From NCBI GenBank assembly GCA_937625935.1, contig OW569394.1, forward strand, positions 248,001 through 312,000: a DNA stretch of 64,000 nt, given 5' to 3'. This document shows, piece after piece, positions 53,674 through 63,158 of the stretch. The stretch's first letter is position 1; every line of letters begins with the position of its first letter. The position numbers were made by a program, and so were the translations under genes. This DNA comes from Tetramitus jugosus (Eukaryota > Heterolobosea > Eutetramitea > Acrasida > Vahlkampfiidae). The notes under the pieces were generated by a model. That model was not told where the DNA came from, ran no database searches, and saw only the letters and a list, made by a program, of their open reading frames with translations.

Positions 53674-55636
53674 TTAGAAATTCTCTTTGTGAAATTTGAA
53701 CAAAACACTGGAGTTTTTCGATTCGGTGATACTCGTTTGATAGAGTTGCTTACTGAGTGCAGGCGGTCCACATATGAAAATTCCTACCTTTGCTCGATTC
53801 ATTGTACTGGCATTTGGAGCTTGATTCTGAACCACTTGTCTCACATTCGCAAATTCAGAATGCCAATTTGGACGACCATACTTTCTGTTCGGGAAGTCTT
53901 TGGTCTTTTCTGTCGATGATCCCATGGTCATGACATGATTAGAAGGAAATAAACCTGTTTCTTCAGTTTGAAGGTTAGTTCCCTTCCACCAACCACTGCA
54001 ATCCTCTTCTAATACTTCAATTTCATCTCCTTCTTGAATTTGAATTTCATCAGAACATTGTGGATCAAAATTGAATTGAGCTCTGACAAGTGAACGACCA
54101 GTGGTTAATGTGTTACCACATTTCCTATCAATTATTGCTCGAATTTCATTCAAATTGAGCTCTCCTGTCATAAAAGTGTGTATTTGGAAAAAGTCAGGAT
54201 GTTCAGTTTCAATCGTATCAAGTAAGTCTGAAAACCACTCCCAGGATCCTTTGTCTCGATTGATCCAGTAGAAGAAACACTTTTTTGTTTTGAGAGATTT
54301 GTTCCCAATCAGTCTATTTCTCATGTGTTTCAACAAAGATGCATAAGGTGTAACCCCTATACCTGCGGCCACCAGCATCACGTATTCATAATTAAAAACA
54401 TAGTCAGCAGCCGTTCCGAAAGGACCATCGACACGAAGCAAATGCTCACTTCCATCAGGTGTTGTTGGTTTGTTTAATACAACTACTCCTTCTCCGGAAG
54501 GAACAAATAGATTCTTCAGGGCAGCTGTCCAATCTCCAGCAACTCGAATATGAAAACTTAGGTTCTCTTCTTCAGGTGCTGATGAGATTGTAAATGGATG
54601 CCATTCATGCTTACTTACAAGAGGACAATTCAAGAAACAGTATTGACCAGAATGGTATACAAATCCAGGTTTTTCCAGTTCTAAGTGAACTACATTGGAG
54701 GGTAGACCATGAACTCTCTTCACAATAGTATCTGTGCATCCTCTAAATATACGCAACATCCTTTCTAGAATATAAATACTCAAAGGTCCAATGAACCACA
54801 TCCAAAATTGTTTGCCATGCATCAGCAGACAACAAAACACGAGAAGGTAGAGATGATGAATGTACCAAAACACTGTGAAGTTGTTCGATCGTCTGTAACT
54901 AGTCGTAGAAGCTCCGTACATAATGATCAACAGTATCACAAGAATATTTCCCGTCAAACCATACTTGTTACCCCACGCTGCTCTCCATGAGGATGTCTCA
55001 GGTGTTCCATCAACGTTGCTATACAGTTCATAGCAGCACGAATAGTTCATGTAGTGAGCCAAAGTGTGTCCTATTGTGCATACTGCGATCCAATACGCTA
55101 AATATCGATGAAATATGATATTCTTGTCAAGTGGTACAATACTTCCAATTTTCAACGTTCGCAAGATGTTGGACAATGTTCTCATGGGAATCAGGATAAT
55201 GAGAGCACAGTTCAAGTTCAAGAGTTGTCCAAATCCTCTGGCAATCATCACCCATATGGGTGTATAGTCTTTCCAGCCCTCTATACTCGAATTCAGGGAG
55301 ATTACCGCATCAGCACGCTTGAACCATCGATAACAAGCTTCAATGAAGAGTGCAATGTTTAAACAAACCCAGAGTGTGACCACCAATAGTTTTTTCCTTG
55401 AAAATCAAAATTTGTTGTTGTGAGAAGAAAGAATTGAAAGAGAAGTCTATGTTAGTTGTACAGTACCATTCTGCCGTCCAATAGTTTCTAGCCTCTTCTA
55501 TGCTTGACACTCGCTTTTCCCAAGTTTTCCAGAATCTTGTTATACTGCTCTGAAGAGACAAAAGAAAGGAATTTCCACAACAACCATACACACAAAAAAG
55601 AACAATGCTCCTAATTGTTGATTTTAGCCTCACCAT
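53674..55636 (-). CDS. NADPH oxidase (NOX) with an SH3 domain inside the NADPH-binding lobe
   Basis: Main exon 55396-53674; upstream exon ending at 55467; intron 55466-55397 (gtactg...ttcaag). The join reads NYWTAEWKKLLVVTLWVCLN. The start is uncertain: ATG 55636 is used here, but the stretch 55633-55550 could be an intron (gtgagg...cttcag). Ferric-reductase membrane part: FHRYLAYW, TIGHTLAHYMNY and WYIHHLYLLVFCCLLMHG provide haem-ligating His pairs. FAD lobe: HPFTISSAP. NADPH lobe: VAAGIGVTPYASLL and CGPPAL, ending FKFHKENF. Between DRKCGNTLTTGRS and YGRPNWHSEF lies a complete SH3 domain (ALYDY-equivalent VRAQFNFDP, GDEIEVLEEDCSGWWKGTNL, TGLFPSNHV). Electron transfer from NADPH to O2 across a membrane is expected, making superoxide. 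Confidence 0.9.
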
Positions 55637-55978
55637 TTTTCTGTTGGATGGATTCAAAAAAAATTGTAGATTTTCACCGGCTTCGTGTAAAACAACTCCG
55701 ACCGGTTTAAAATCCTCGAGTTCAATCTGCTACCGAGTTCTCTGGTTCTTACATTGTCCAATAATCTCTAATGGAATCAATGAGAGTATAGATCATGGAA
55801 AGAGTGTTGACATCACATTTCTGTTGTATCAAGTTTGTACTCGAGTATTTTTGGAATGGAAGGAGGTCCGAACCGGTAAAAACGTTGCGATCGAACGTTC
55901 CCGATCAGGTTCCCTCTTGGAAAAGGAATTCCGCTCGCATGATACGACACCACCACAAAACGAATTCAATCAGACATC
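55637..55978. other. Divergent region between NOX and the phosphoesterase
   Basis: About 340 bp. It probably holds both promoters. On the minus strand the frame EDFKPVGVVLHEAGENLQFF runs into the NOX start without a stop, so NOX may have additional 5' coding sequence here. Confidence 0.4.
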
Positions 55979-57532
55979 ATGAGGTCGCCAACGAGTCAAT
56001 GGTTACTAAAGTTTACCTTCATCCTCATGCTATCATGGATGTTAAATCTTCTAGTGTTCGAAGTAGTACTCTTCCGTATCTCTGCTCCTCGGTTCAACAA
56101 CTTGGCTCAACAAGAGCTTCGACCAATTCACAACATTATCATTATTGGAGATCCTCAACTGACTGATGTTTATAGCTATCCCATCATGCAAGGCTATCCC
56201 AAGACATATCTCTCTCGGTTTATTGCCTTCCTGAGTGACCTGTACATGAGAAAGAATTTTGCGAGTATGATGCAGGTGAATGTTCCTGATGTCATCGTTT
56301 TCATGGGTGACGTGTTCGATGGAGGTAGATTTCTGACTGATTCAGAGTATGATTATTCATTGAATAGGTACCGGTCGATATTTCACCAACCGAAATCAGG
56401 CTCCACCATACCTGTTATTCACCTCGCTGGAAATCATGATGTCAATTTGGGTAATCCTGACCACAGCAACTCATTCTATTTTGCAACTCATTTGAAGCAC
56501 GTGATTGAACGGCATGAACGTCATTTTGGTCCGGTGAACCAAGTGTTCTCACTGCCAGAGAAGACAGGCACCAATGCCCCAAAATTTAAGCTTGTTAGTG
56601 TAAACTCTCCATTCATGGAGTTAGATGATCACTTACAGTCAGTATTATCTCGAGAGATGCCCACATATGCCAAAACCTTGGAGTGGTATCACAATCAGAC
56701 GTGGACTTTTATCGAGAAGGAGTTAAATCATGTGACACAAACGGAAGAGAAACTAGTGCTCTTCTCCCATATTCCTTTGTATCGATCGAGCATCAGGTCT
56801 GAATGTGGAAGATATAGCACAACAAGATCAGTATTAAACAAAGAAGCACACATAAGAATCAAACAGGGCATGGGAAGTGGCTATCAAAACCTGGTAAATG
56901 AAGAGAATACATACAGGCTGCTTTCTGTCAAGCAAGCACCAATTATCGTACGAATCTTGAGTGGAGACGATCATTCCAACTGTGAACACAGTCATAGAGA
57001 GGACCTTTCACAGAGAACTGTGCTTGAAAACACTGTAGGTACATTTAGTTTCATGCAAGGTGCCGTCTATCCTAGCGTCGGAATGCTCCAGACCATGTCG
57101 GATGGTTCGGTGAGATTTGACTCGAGATTTCTTCTACCACAGTGGTACATTTATATCTGGTACCTATTTTGTGCTGCCTCAACAATTATCCTTTGTATGG
57201 CAGCTCCTTTGTATCTACAGATGAGATTTGTGCAAAATGGAAAGAATGAATCTGCGAATGAGGTTCCTCTTGAGGAAGTATTAGTCAGCAGTGTATCTCC
57301 TCGCCAAGGATCACCCTATGAGGAGATTGCACCATTTAGGAGAAGAGTTTCCAATAACTCAGTGATTCAACTTGCCGAGGAAGAAGCTGTGGAAGTTCCT
57401 AGTGTGACACAGTATCGAACCACCAGCCATTTGTTGATTGTTATGATTTGGAGTGCACTCAGTTTGATTGCCACTATTTCTTTCTCAATAATAGTCTTCG
57501 TGGTGCTCTCATTGGCCTGGTTCATAATCTGA
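55979..57532 (+). CDS. Metallophosphoesterase, PGAP5/MPPE1-Cdc1-like
   Basis: 517 residues, single exon. An N-terminal membrane span (FTFILMLSWMLNLLVFEVVL) and one or two C-terminal spans (WYIYIWYLFCAASTIILC; IVMIWSALSLIATISFSIIV) flank a calcineurin-type phosphoesterase core. Metal-site motifs: IIGDPQL (D), MGDVFDGG (GDxxDGG), LAGNHDVN (GNHD), FSHIPLYRSS (H) and SGDDHSNC (GxxH-type). This layout matches PGAP5/MPPE1 and yeast Cdc1/Ted1, which trim ethanolamine-phosphate from GPI anchors in the ER/Golgi. Many surface proteins in such amoebae are GPI-anchored, which fits. The exact lipid substrate is inferred from family only. Confidence 0.88.
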   Translation: MRSPTSQWLLKFTFILMLSWMLNLLVFEVVLFRISAPRFNNLAQQELRPIHNIIIIGDPQLTDVYSYPIMQGYPKTYLSRFIAFLSDLYMRKNFASMMQVNVPDVIVFMGDVFDGGRFLTDSEYDYSLNRYRSIFHQPKSGSTIPVIHLAGNHDVNLGNPDHSNSFYFATHLKHVIERHERHFGPVNQVFSLPEKTGTNAPKFKLVSVNSPFMELDDHLQSVLSREMPTYAKTLEWYHNQTWTFIEKELNHVTQTEEKLVLFSHIPLYRSSIRSECGRYSTTRSVLNKEAHIRIKQGMGSGYQNLVNEENTYRLLSVKQAPIIVRILSGDDHSNCEHSHREDLSQRTVLENTVGTFSFMQGAVYPSVGMLQTMSDGSVRFDSRFLLPQWYIYIWYLFCAASTIILCMAAPLYLQMRFVQNGKNESANEVPLEEVLVSSVSPRQGSPYEEIAPFRRRVSNNSVIQLAEEEAVEVPSVTQYRTTSHLLIVMIWSALSLIATISFSIIVFVVLSLAWFII

Positions 57533-57695
57533 CAGAACAGAGGAACACTACAAGTTTCTGGAGCAGAGTGGTAACTGCGACATGTTGCATCTTTTCAACG
57601 GACTGTTGTCACAAACCAATCTGAAACAGAAATTTACGCGCCAAATTTCGATTGTCACATTACATACACACAAAAAGAGAAAGAACCACCTTGAT

Positions 57696-58588
57696 ATGTA
57701 CAAATGCAAAGCAATCAATAAGAACAACAAACGTTGTCGCAAGAATGCCAAGGACGGAAGTAGTTACTGTGGTCTAGCAGCTCACCAAAAGCAAGCCGAC
57801 AATCCTATTACGGTGCATCAGACAGTGATGATGATGAACCAGCAGCTAAGAGAGTCAGACAAGATATGACGCTAAACTTCATTAGCTCAGGTAAAGAGAG
57901 TTCATCCAATTTATTCAGAAAAGAAGCTACAGATGGGATAAGCAACGTGTTGTCCTTCCTTAACTCAAAGGAAGTGTTCCCATTAAGATTGTCACATCCA
58001 TAATGGACTGTTGTGATTGATCAGAATGAAGCATTGTGGAGAAAGTTGTATACTCTAGAGTATGGATCTGCACAACCATTGCATTTCTGTAATTATCAAG
58101 GAAAGTTGGATGAACTTGTCCCATCATTCTGTGATTCAATGAGAAGAGTATTTCTGAAGAGGAGCTATGCTAATTTTGTTGAAGAGGTGAATCTTCTGCA
58201 AGTGACCAAACAAAGAAACTGTACTTCTCATTTCCACTTTAGCGAGGATCAAGCCAAGCAAATCCTGTATGAGAATGTGGATGATTTGGAAGAGGGATGG
58301 ACATCTGTTCACCAAATGGTTAGAAGCATGTTCATTGATGATCAAACAATCTACAAGTACAATGTATTGAACAAATGGACAGGTGATACTTTCCAGATCT
58401 ATACATGTTCCATGGGTGATGGTAACTGGGCTGGAAAAGTACATTTGAATGAACAACTCAAGGTGTATGCATATATCAATGATGGAAGTTACGATCCAAA
58501 GAATATGGAGGACACTCATGATGAACCGGATAGTGAGATACTTAGTGTGTTAGCAGAGGTCCAAAGAGATCATTACAATTCTAATTGA
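57696..58588 (+). pseudogene. F-box protein with N-terminal CKAI...YC zinc-like motif; frameshift and stop
   Basis: The ATG at 57696 opens MYKCKAINKNNKRCRKNAKD then GSSYCG, a short Cys motif like the CKA.TK.GKRC..K...YC..H element seen in small zinc-binding domains. The frame should then shift by one base near 57768-57785 into SDSDDDEPAAKRVRQD (an acidic and nuclear-signal-like linker) and ISNVLSFLNSKEVF, an F-box start. After a single TAA at about 58001-58003, the same frame continues WTVVIDQNEALWRKLYTLEY, the F-box end, and a C-terminal domain to 58588. Thus one missing base and one nonsense codon interrupt an otherwise coherent gene. A pseudogene is likelier than two errors. Confidence 0.55.
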
Positions 58589-58770
58589 ATTACACTAATT
58601 TATCATTCCTTTTATTTCTTCAAAAGTTGGCCTCTTATAGGCCTTCGTATCCCAGCATCTCCTTGTTGGTTGAGTACTGTGAGCCAGTTCAATAATTCTT
58701 CTTGGAATGCCATTATTCAGGTTTTGGTGCCGAGTAGTAAATGGTAAGGACGGAAGAGACGTCAGGTTCA

Positions 58771-60156
58771 TTATAGTGCATCATGGGGATCAATATTATG
58801 ATTATGTTTGAAGAAGTTTGTTGGATCGTACTTTCTTTTCAGTTGGACTAACCTTTCGTAATTTGCACCATAAGCCTGTCTGATTCTTTTGTTAGAATCA
58901 GAAAGAGTTGAACTATCCATAGTATTGACATATCCAGCATGATTGCAGCAATATTGATTCATCGTATCATAGTAAAGGCGTGCCCATTGTGAGTACTTGT
59001 CAATCGGCTCACTACCCGACCACACACTCATACAATGGATCTCATAGAAGGCATCTCTTTGGAAGAAAGCAGTTCTACTACTATCTTTTCTGCTGATTGC
59101 ACCACCCAGATGCATAATCTCAACAGATGATCTATCTGGTGACTCTTTCACTAAATCAATTAATTTTGCAATTGCAGACTGATCTAGTGGTCTATCGAAG
59201 AATAGAGACTTCCAGTAATAGTTCTTCCCTGCTATATTACCTTCATCAAATTTGCTTTGAAGCTCCGGATATGCACTATCATTGAATGATGAATAATCAG
59301 GATTCAAATTAAGCAGTAATTGGAGAACTTGATTGTACTGTTTATATAATGATTCAACATTACTCAAAGCTGTCACAGATCCTTCATGATACAAAGTGAT
59401 AATAATTATGTTACAATTAGACAGAAATAGATAGATAGTAATATTATCTGGAAGCGCTTCTTTCGCATCTGGTCTCGTAATTTCAAAGTACTTTTCGAGA
59501 ACATGCTGTGCTTGTTCAATAGCATACACAAATATTGCAGTTTCTAACTTTGATATAGTATGTAGCTGGAAAGTGAACGAAGACCCAATTCCAAAATTTC
59601 CACCTCCACCACATAATGCCCACAATAAATCATCATGACAATTTTCTGATACTTCAACAATGGATGCATCTGCAGTAACAACAGTTGCAGAAATCAAATT
59701 ATCACAAGTGAGCCCATACGCACGTGACAACCAGCCTATACCACCTGCCAGTGTCAATCCTCCTACTCCAGTATGAGACACCATACCACCTGGAACAGCC
59801 TTGTGACATTTCCATGTCAATTGATCGACATGAGACCACAATGCACCTCCCTGTACAGTCACACTATTTTCATTGATTGTCACTTGATTCATCTCTTGTA
59901 AATCAATGACAATTCCGTTGTCACAAACAGAGAATCCACAAATGCTGTGTCCTCCTCCACGAACACTCACTTGTAACTCATGTTCCTTTGCGAATTGAAT
60001 GGCTTGTTGGATATCTTGTGTGGACGTGCATCGAATAATAGAAAGAGGATGTTTGTCAATCAGTCCGTTCCAGACCTTGCGTGCTTGTTCATATTCAGCA
60101 TCACCTCTGTCAATCTTTTTCGCGCACATTTCCATTTCGTTTTTTTCACTTTTCAT
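58771..60156 (-). CDS. FAD-linked oxidoreductase, berberine-bridge-enzyme-like
   Basis: 461 residues from the ATG at 60156; the frame extends 20 codons further to a non-ATG codon. FAD-binding PCMH fold: VSVRGGGHSICGFSVC, where the His is the covalent FAD ligand. A second ligand Cys is present in GLTCDNL, so bicovalent flavin attachment is expected. Other signatures: VPGGMVSHTGVGGLTLAGGI and ALCGGGGNFGIGSSF. The C-terminal BBE motif is YDPTNFFKHNHNI. No signal peptide is obvious. Such oxidases act on carbohydrates, alkaloids or other alcohols with O2, producing H2O2. The substrate cannot be told. Close resemblance to bacterial and fungal versions makes lateral gain possible but unproven. Confidence 0.88.
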   Translation of the reverse strand: MKSEKNEMEMCAKKIDRGDAEYEQARKVWNGLIDKHPLSIIRCTSTQDIQQAIQFAKEHELQVSVRGGGHSICGFSVCDNGIVIDLQEMNQVTINENSVTVQGGALWSHVDQLTWKCHKAVPGGMVSHTGVGGLTLAGGIGWLSRAYGLTCDNLISATVVTADASIVEVSENCHDDLLWALCGGGGNFGIGSSFTFQLHTISKLETAIFVYAIEQAQHVLEKYFEITRPDAKEALPDNITIYLFLSNCNIIIITLYHEGSVTALSNVESLYKQYNQVLQLLLNLNPDYSSFNDSAYPELQSKFDEGNIAGKNYYWKSLFFDRPLDQSAIAKLIDLVKESPDRSSVEIMHLGGAISRKDSSRTAFFQRDAFYEIHCMSVWSGSEPIDKYSQWARLYYDTMNQYCCNHAGYVNTMDSSTLSDSNKRIRQAYGANYERLVQLKRKYDPTNFFKHNHNIDPHDAL

Positions 60157-60246
60157 TTCGAACAATCCAACACAAATTTGTTGTCGGGGAAAGGTGCTTG
60201 AGGAACAAAAAACCACAAAGGAGTCCCTTGGTCCCGATATGCAGAC

Positions 60247-60471
60247 TTGGTTCGTACATCACAAAAGTTGGCCGCACTCAGCAAACGTATTGCTCACCAG
60301 TCAGAACAAATTCATGCCCTTGAATGCAACAAGAGACAACCAATGTCGTTGGGCGACATGAGAAAGGAATACGACGCTGATCGAAAAGAATATGAAAGGC
60401 TTGCCAATCAACAGCACGAAATGATCAAGTTACTCTCTTTTCCATTTGTGAAAAACGAAGGATGGGAATAG
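60247..60471 (+). CDS. Small basic helical frame, start uncertain
   Basis: About 74 residues ending GWE, open upstream to a TGA near 60195 but with no in-frame ATG before an internal Met (MSLGDMRKEYDADRKEY). The sequence is helical and protein-like (RTSQKLAALSKRIAHQSEQI). It lies in the 300 bp between the BBE-like gene start and the end of the OCA2-like gene. It may be the last exon of a gene whose first exon I cannot find. Confidence 0.3.
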   Translation: MVRTSQKLAALSKRIAHQSEQIHALECNKRQPMSLGDMRKEYDADRKEYERLANQQHEMIKLLSFPFVKNEGWE

Positions 60472-60519
60472 TAACTTTATCTGAAAAATAGATTAAATTA
60501 TACAAAATTGTGTTATGCG

Positions 60520-62919
60520 TTATGCTAGACCAATCTTCCACCAGACATGAACACAAATCAAGTAAATGTTTGCAATTGAGATTGTAACTAACAATGTAGG
60601 CATACCTGCCTTCAAAAATTGGAAGAAAGAAATGGGGGTATGTTCCTGTTCTGCAATACCGGCAGCAATCAAGTTGGCACTGGCACCAATTAAAGTACCG
60701 TTTCCACCGAGTGTAACACCAAGAGCAACTGACCAAACGAGAGGTGCGATAGGCATGTTGGCTCCATCAGCAAGTTGCAAAACAACAGGAATAAATGCAC
60801 TGACACATGCAACATTATCAATCAATGCAGAAACGAATGCGCTAGCCCACATGATGATAGTGATAGCAACAGCCAATCGATATCTTTCGTTAATTTGCAA
60901 AATGATGTTACTTGTGCTACTGCCAACAAAGTCAATGAGACCAAGCTCTTCAACACCGCTCATCAACATGAACAAACTACCAAAGAACAATAGTGTAACC
61001 CATTCAACCTTTTCCACAATTTCTGCAAACTGACTTCCATTCAAGTTTGCCAACAAAAGCATGCTTGTTGCACCAATGACTGCAATCCAAGGCAAACTCA
61101 AATCGAGGAAAGATCTAAAGAATGGTGCGCAAAAGAACATGAGAACAACCAGAACAAGCACCGCACTGCAAATGAAGAATAATCGCTTGTCATGAATAGG
61201 ATATTGCTTTTCCAAGTCATCAATATCTACAGTGTGAACAAAGGTTTCGTCTCGTTTCTTGATCATTTCCAATTCACTGTTCAATTCATCGACATGCTTC
61301 ATCAACATTTGTCTCACTTGTTTCTCCTCTACTGTACAATCACCAATCTGTCTTAAGCTGTTCATCCAAATTTCAATTTCTTTCTCTTTGGCTAACAATT
61401 CATCATTCAAGATAGGTTTTTGTGTAAAGATATTCCTAAAAAGTACAAATCGAATGAGTAACATGGTGGCAATAATATTCATAATGGTAGAGGGAATGAT
61501 ATAAAGTGATAACTTGAAGAATGTGATTCCACGTTGACGAATATCTGGATTATTGACGATCAATACCAAGTCGCCAACAGCAGTACATCCACCTCCAATG
61601 TTACTCATCATAACAATTGAAATCATGAGAGGAATTGGAGAAATATTAATCAATTTGCACAAACGAATCGAAATTGGTATCAAAAGCAATATAGTGGTGA
61701 CATTATCGAGCACAGCACTCACAATAGCCGTAAATATACAAAGAATAAGTGTCAATAACCAAATTTTGCCTCGAGATATCTTATACGCCTTAATGGCCAT
61801 AAATTCAAAGAAACCAGTTTTGCTGTAAACGCCAACCATGATCATCATACCAAACAACAGCCCAACAGTTTCAAATTTGATCCAATGTGCCACTTCTTCG
61901 AAACTTGGTCTTCGTTTCAGTATGGTCAATGTCGAAAGAGCAACCATGGCTCCCAACATGGCTGCAATAGTACGATGAACTAAATCAAAAATGATCAGGA
62001 TGTAGACAGACACTAGAATCAGTGCAGCAAACAATACTTGATAATCAACGAGCTTGGAACTACGGAAAATGTCCATGGAAAATGGAACGGGAAACAATGA
62101 ATCAGTTTCGATTGCAATTCTCAATGGAACTTGACTCAATGGCCTCTTTTGCATTTTTGTCGTATCTCCCTCCACAGTTTGCCAATAATATTGACCTACG
62201 GTACGGAATTCGAACCATTTTGCACCATTACCTTCCTTGTAATCCTCTGGACGAGTCAATGGAGGTGTCTCTTTGGTGATATCTGGCAATGCAAATTTAA
62301 AAGTTTGATTTTCAACTGGAAGCCATCTATTTTCGACATTGTACTCAAATTTGAAATGGATACTATGATTTCTATGTGGAATTGGTTTTGACACAATGGT
62401 ATCAATCATCATGAGATCATCATTACTAGTCATAAATACATGATCATCATCGTTCATTGTTTTCATGCTATTATTACTGTAATAGAGATAATAGGATGGA
62501 GAAAGAGCAAACCATGTACGAATCACATCTTTCGATTCGCTACCGCGATTCAAATCGATGAACAAAGGTCTTCTTGAAACAATGGCATAACTCTCAACAT
62601 ACTTATCCTCCTGTTCCTTATGTACCACGAACAAAATGACAAAAACAATATAGACACTAGTCAATAAAATAGTTGACAAATGTTTCGATAGCCATTTGAG
62701 AGTTTTGCTCAAGAATTGAAGACGAGAGATCATCTTGCTTTTTTTTCTTGGATGATGATCATCATCAGAAGGATATTGTTCATTCAGACCAGCATCATCA
62801 TCATCGACCCTTTGATTATTGACATCGTGGCGAGAATAGTCAATAAGGGGAGATGAAAGAAGTTGAAAGGATTCTTCTTCTTCATGATGAGAGCTCGGTG
62901 GTGGCTTTTCAATGTTCAT
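60520..62919 (-). CDS. OCA2/P-protein-like ion transporter (ArsB/NhaD superfamily)
   Basis: 799 residues from ATG at 62919, single exon. An acidic cytosolic N-terminus with a dileucine-like SFQLLSSPL is followed by one span (LSTILLTSVYIVFVILFVV), a luminal loop of about 200 residues with glycosylation sequons (NNS, NHS, NQT), then about twelve spans in two inverted halves. Family signatures: TAIVSAVLDNVTTILLLIPI and SAFVSALIDNVACVSAFIPV (paired DN re-entrant motifs), MMSNIGGGCTAVGDL and LGGNGTLIGASANLIAAGIA. The architecture (N-terminal span plus loop) matches the animal P protein, a melanosomal anion pathway. Here a lysosome- or contractile-vacuole-like membrane is possible. Confidence 0.88.
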   Translation of the reverse strand: MNIEKPPPSSHHEEEESFQLLSSPLIDYSRHDVNNQRVDDDDAGLNEQYPSDDDHHPRKKSKMISRLQFLSKTLKWLSKHLSTILLTSVYIVFVILFVVHKEQEDKYVESYAIVSRRPLFIDLNRGSESKDVIRTWFALSPSYYLYYSNNSMKTMNDDDHVFMTSNDDLMMIDTIVSKPIPHRNHSIHFKFEYNVENRWLPVENQTFKFALPDITKETPPLTRPEDYKEGNGAKWFEFRTVGQYYWQTVEGDTTKMQKRPLSQVPLRIAIETDSLFPVPFSMDIFRSSKLVDYQVLFAALILVSVYILIIFDLVHRTIAAMLGAMVALSTLTILKRRPSFEEVAHWIKFETVGLLFGMMIMVGVYSKTGFFEFMAIKAYKISRGKIWLLTLILCIFTAIVSAVLDNVTTILLLIPISIRLCKLINISPIPLMISIVMMSNIGGGCTAVGDLVLIVNNPDIRQRGITFFKLSLYIIPSTIMNIIATMLLIRFVLFRNIFTQKPILNDELLAKEKEIEIWMNSLRQIGDCTVEEKQVRQMLMKHVDELNSELEMIKKRDETFVHTVDIDDLEKQYPIHDKRLFFICSAVLVLVVLMFFCAPFFRSFLDLSLPWIAVIGATSMLLLANLNGSQFAEIVEKVEWVTLLFFGSLFMLMSGVEELGLIDFVGSSTSNIILQINERYRLAVAITIIMWASAFVSALIDNVACVSAFIPVVLQLADGANMPIAPLVWSVALGVTLGGNGTLIGASANLIAAGIAEQEHTPISFFQFLKAGMPTLLVTISIANIYLICVHVWWKIGLA

Positions 62920-63158
62920 GGCTGTGCTGATTCTTGTGCGCTTGTTTCGGTGGAAGCAGGAAAAAATAGAGCATTACACGTGTTTTTGGGTCGGAATCTC
63001 ATCCGAAATGCCTGGCCGATGACCCATCCGACTTATCCGAATAGTTGCGAAAAACCCAAAGGTTTGACTAAGAATAACACAAGGTGTTATTACCTTGCAC
63101 CCATTCGTTTAATTCAGGTCACACATTATTCAAAAACAATATCGGAACACACAAGAAA

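Noticed and set aside
55741-55770. A 26-base intron (gtaaga...tagcag) adding a further 5' NOX exon
   Set aside because: The reading-frame phase does not match and the length is below the other introns seen here.
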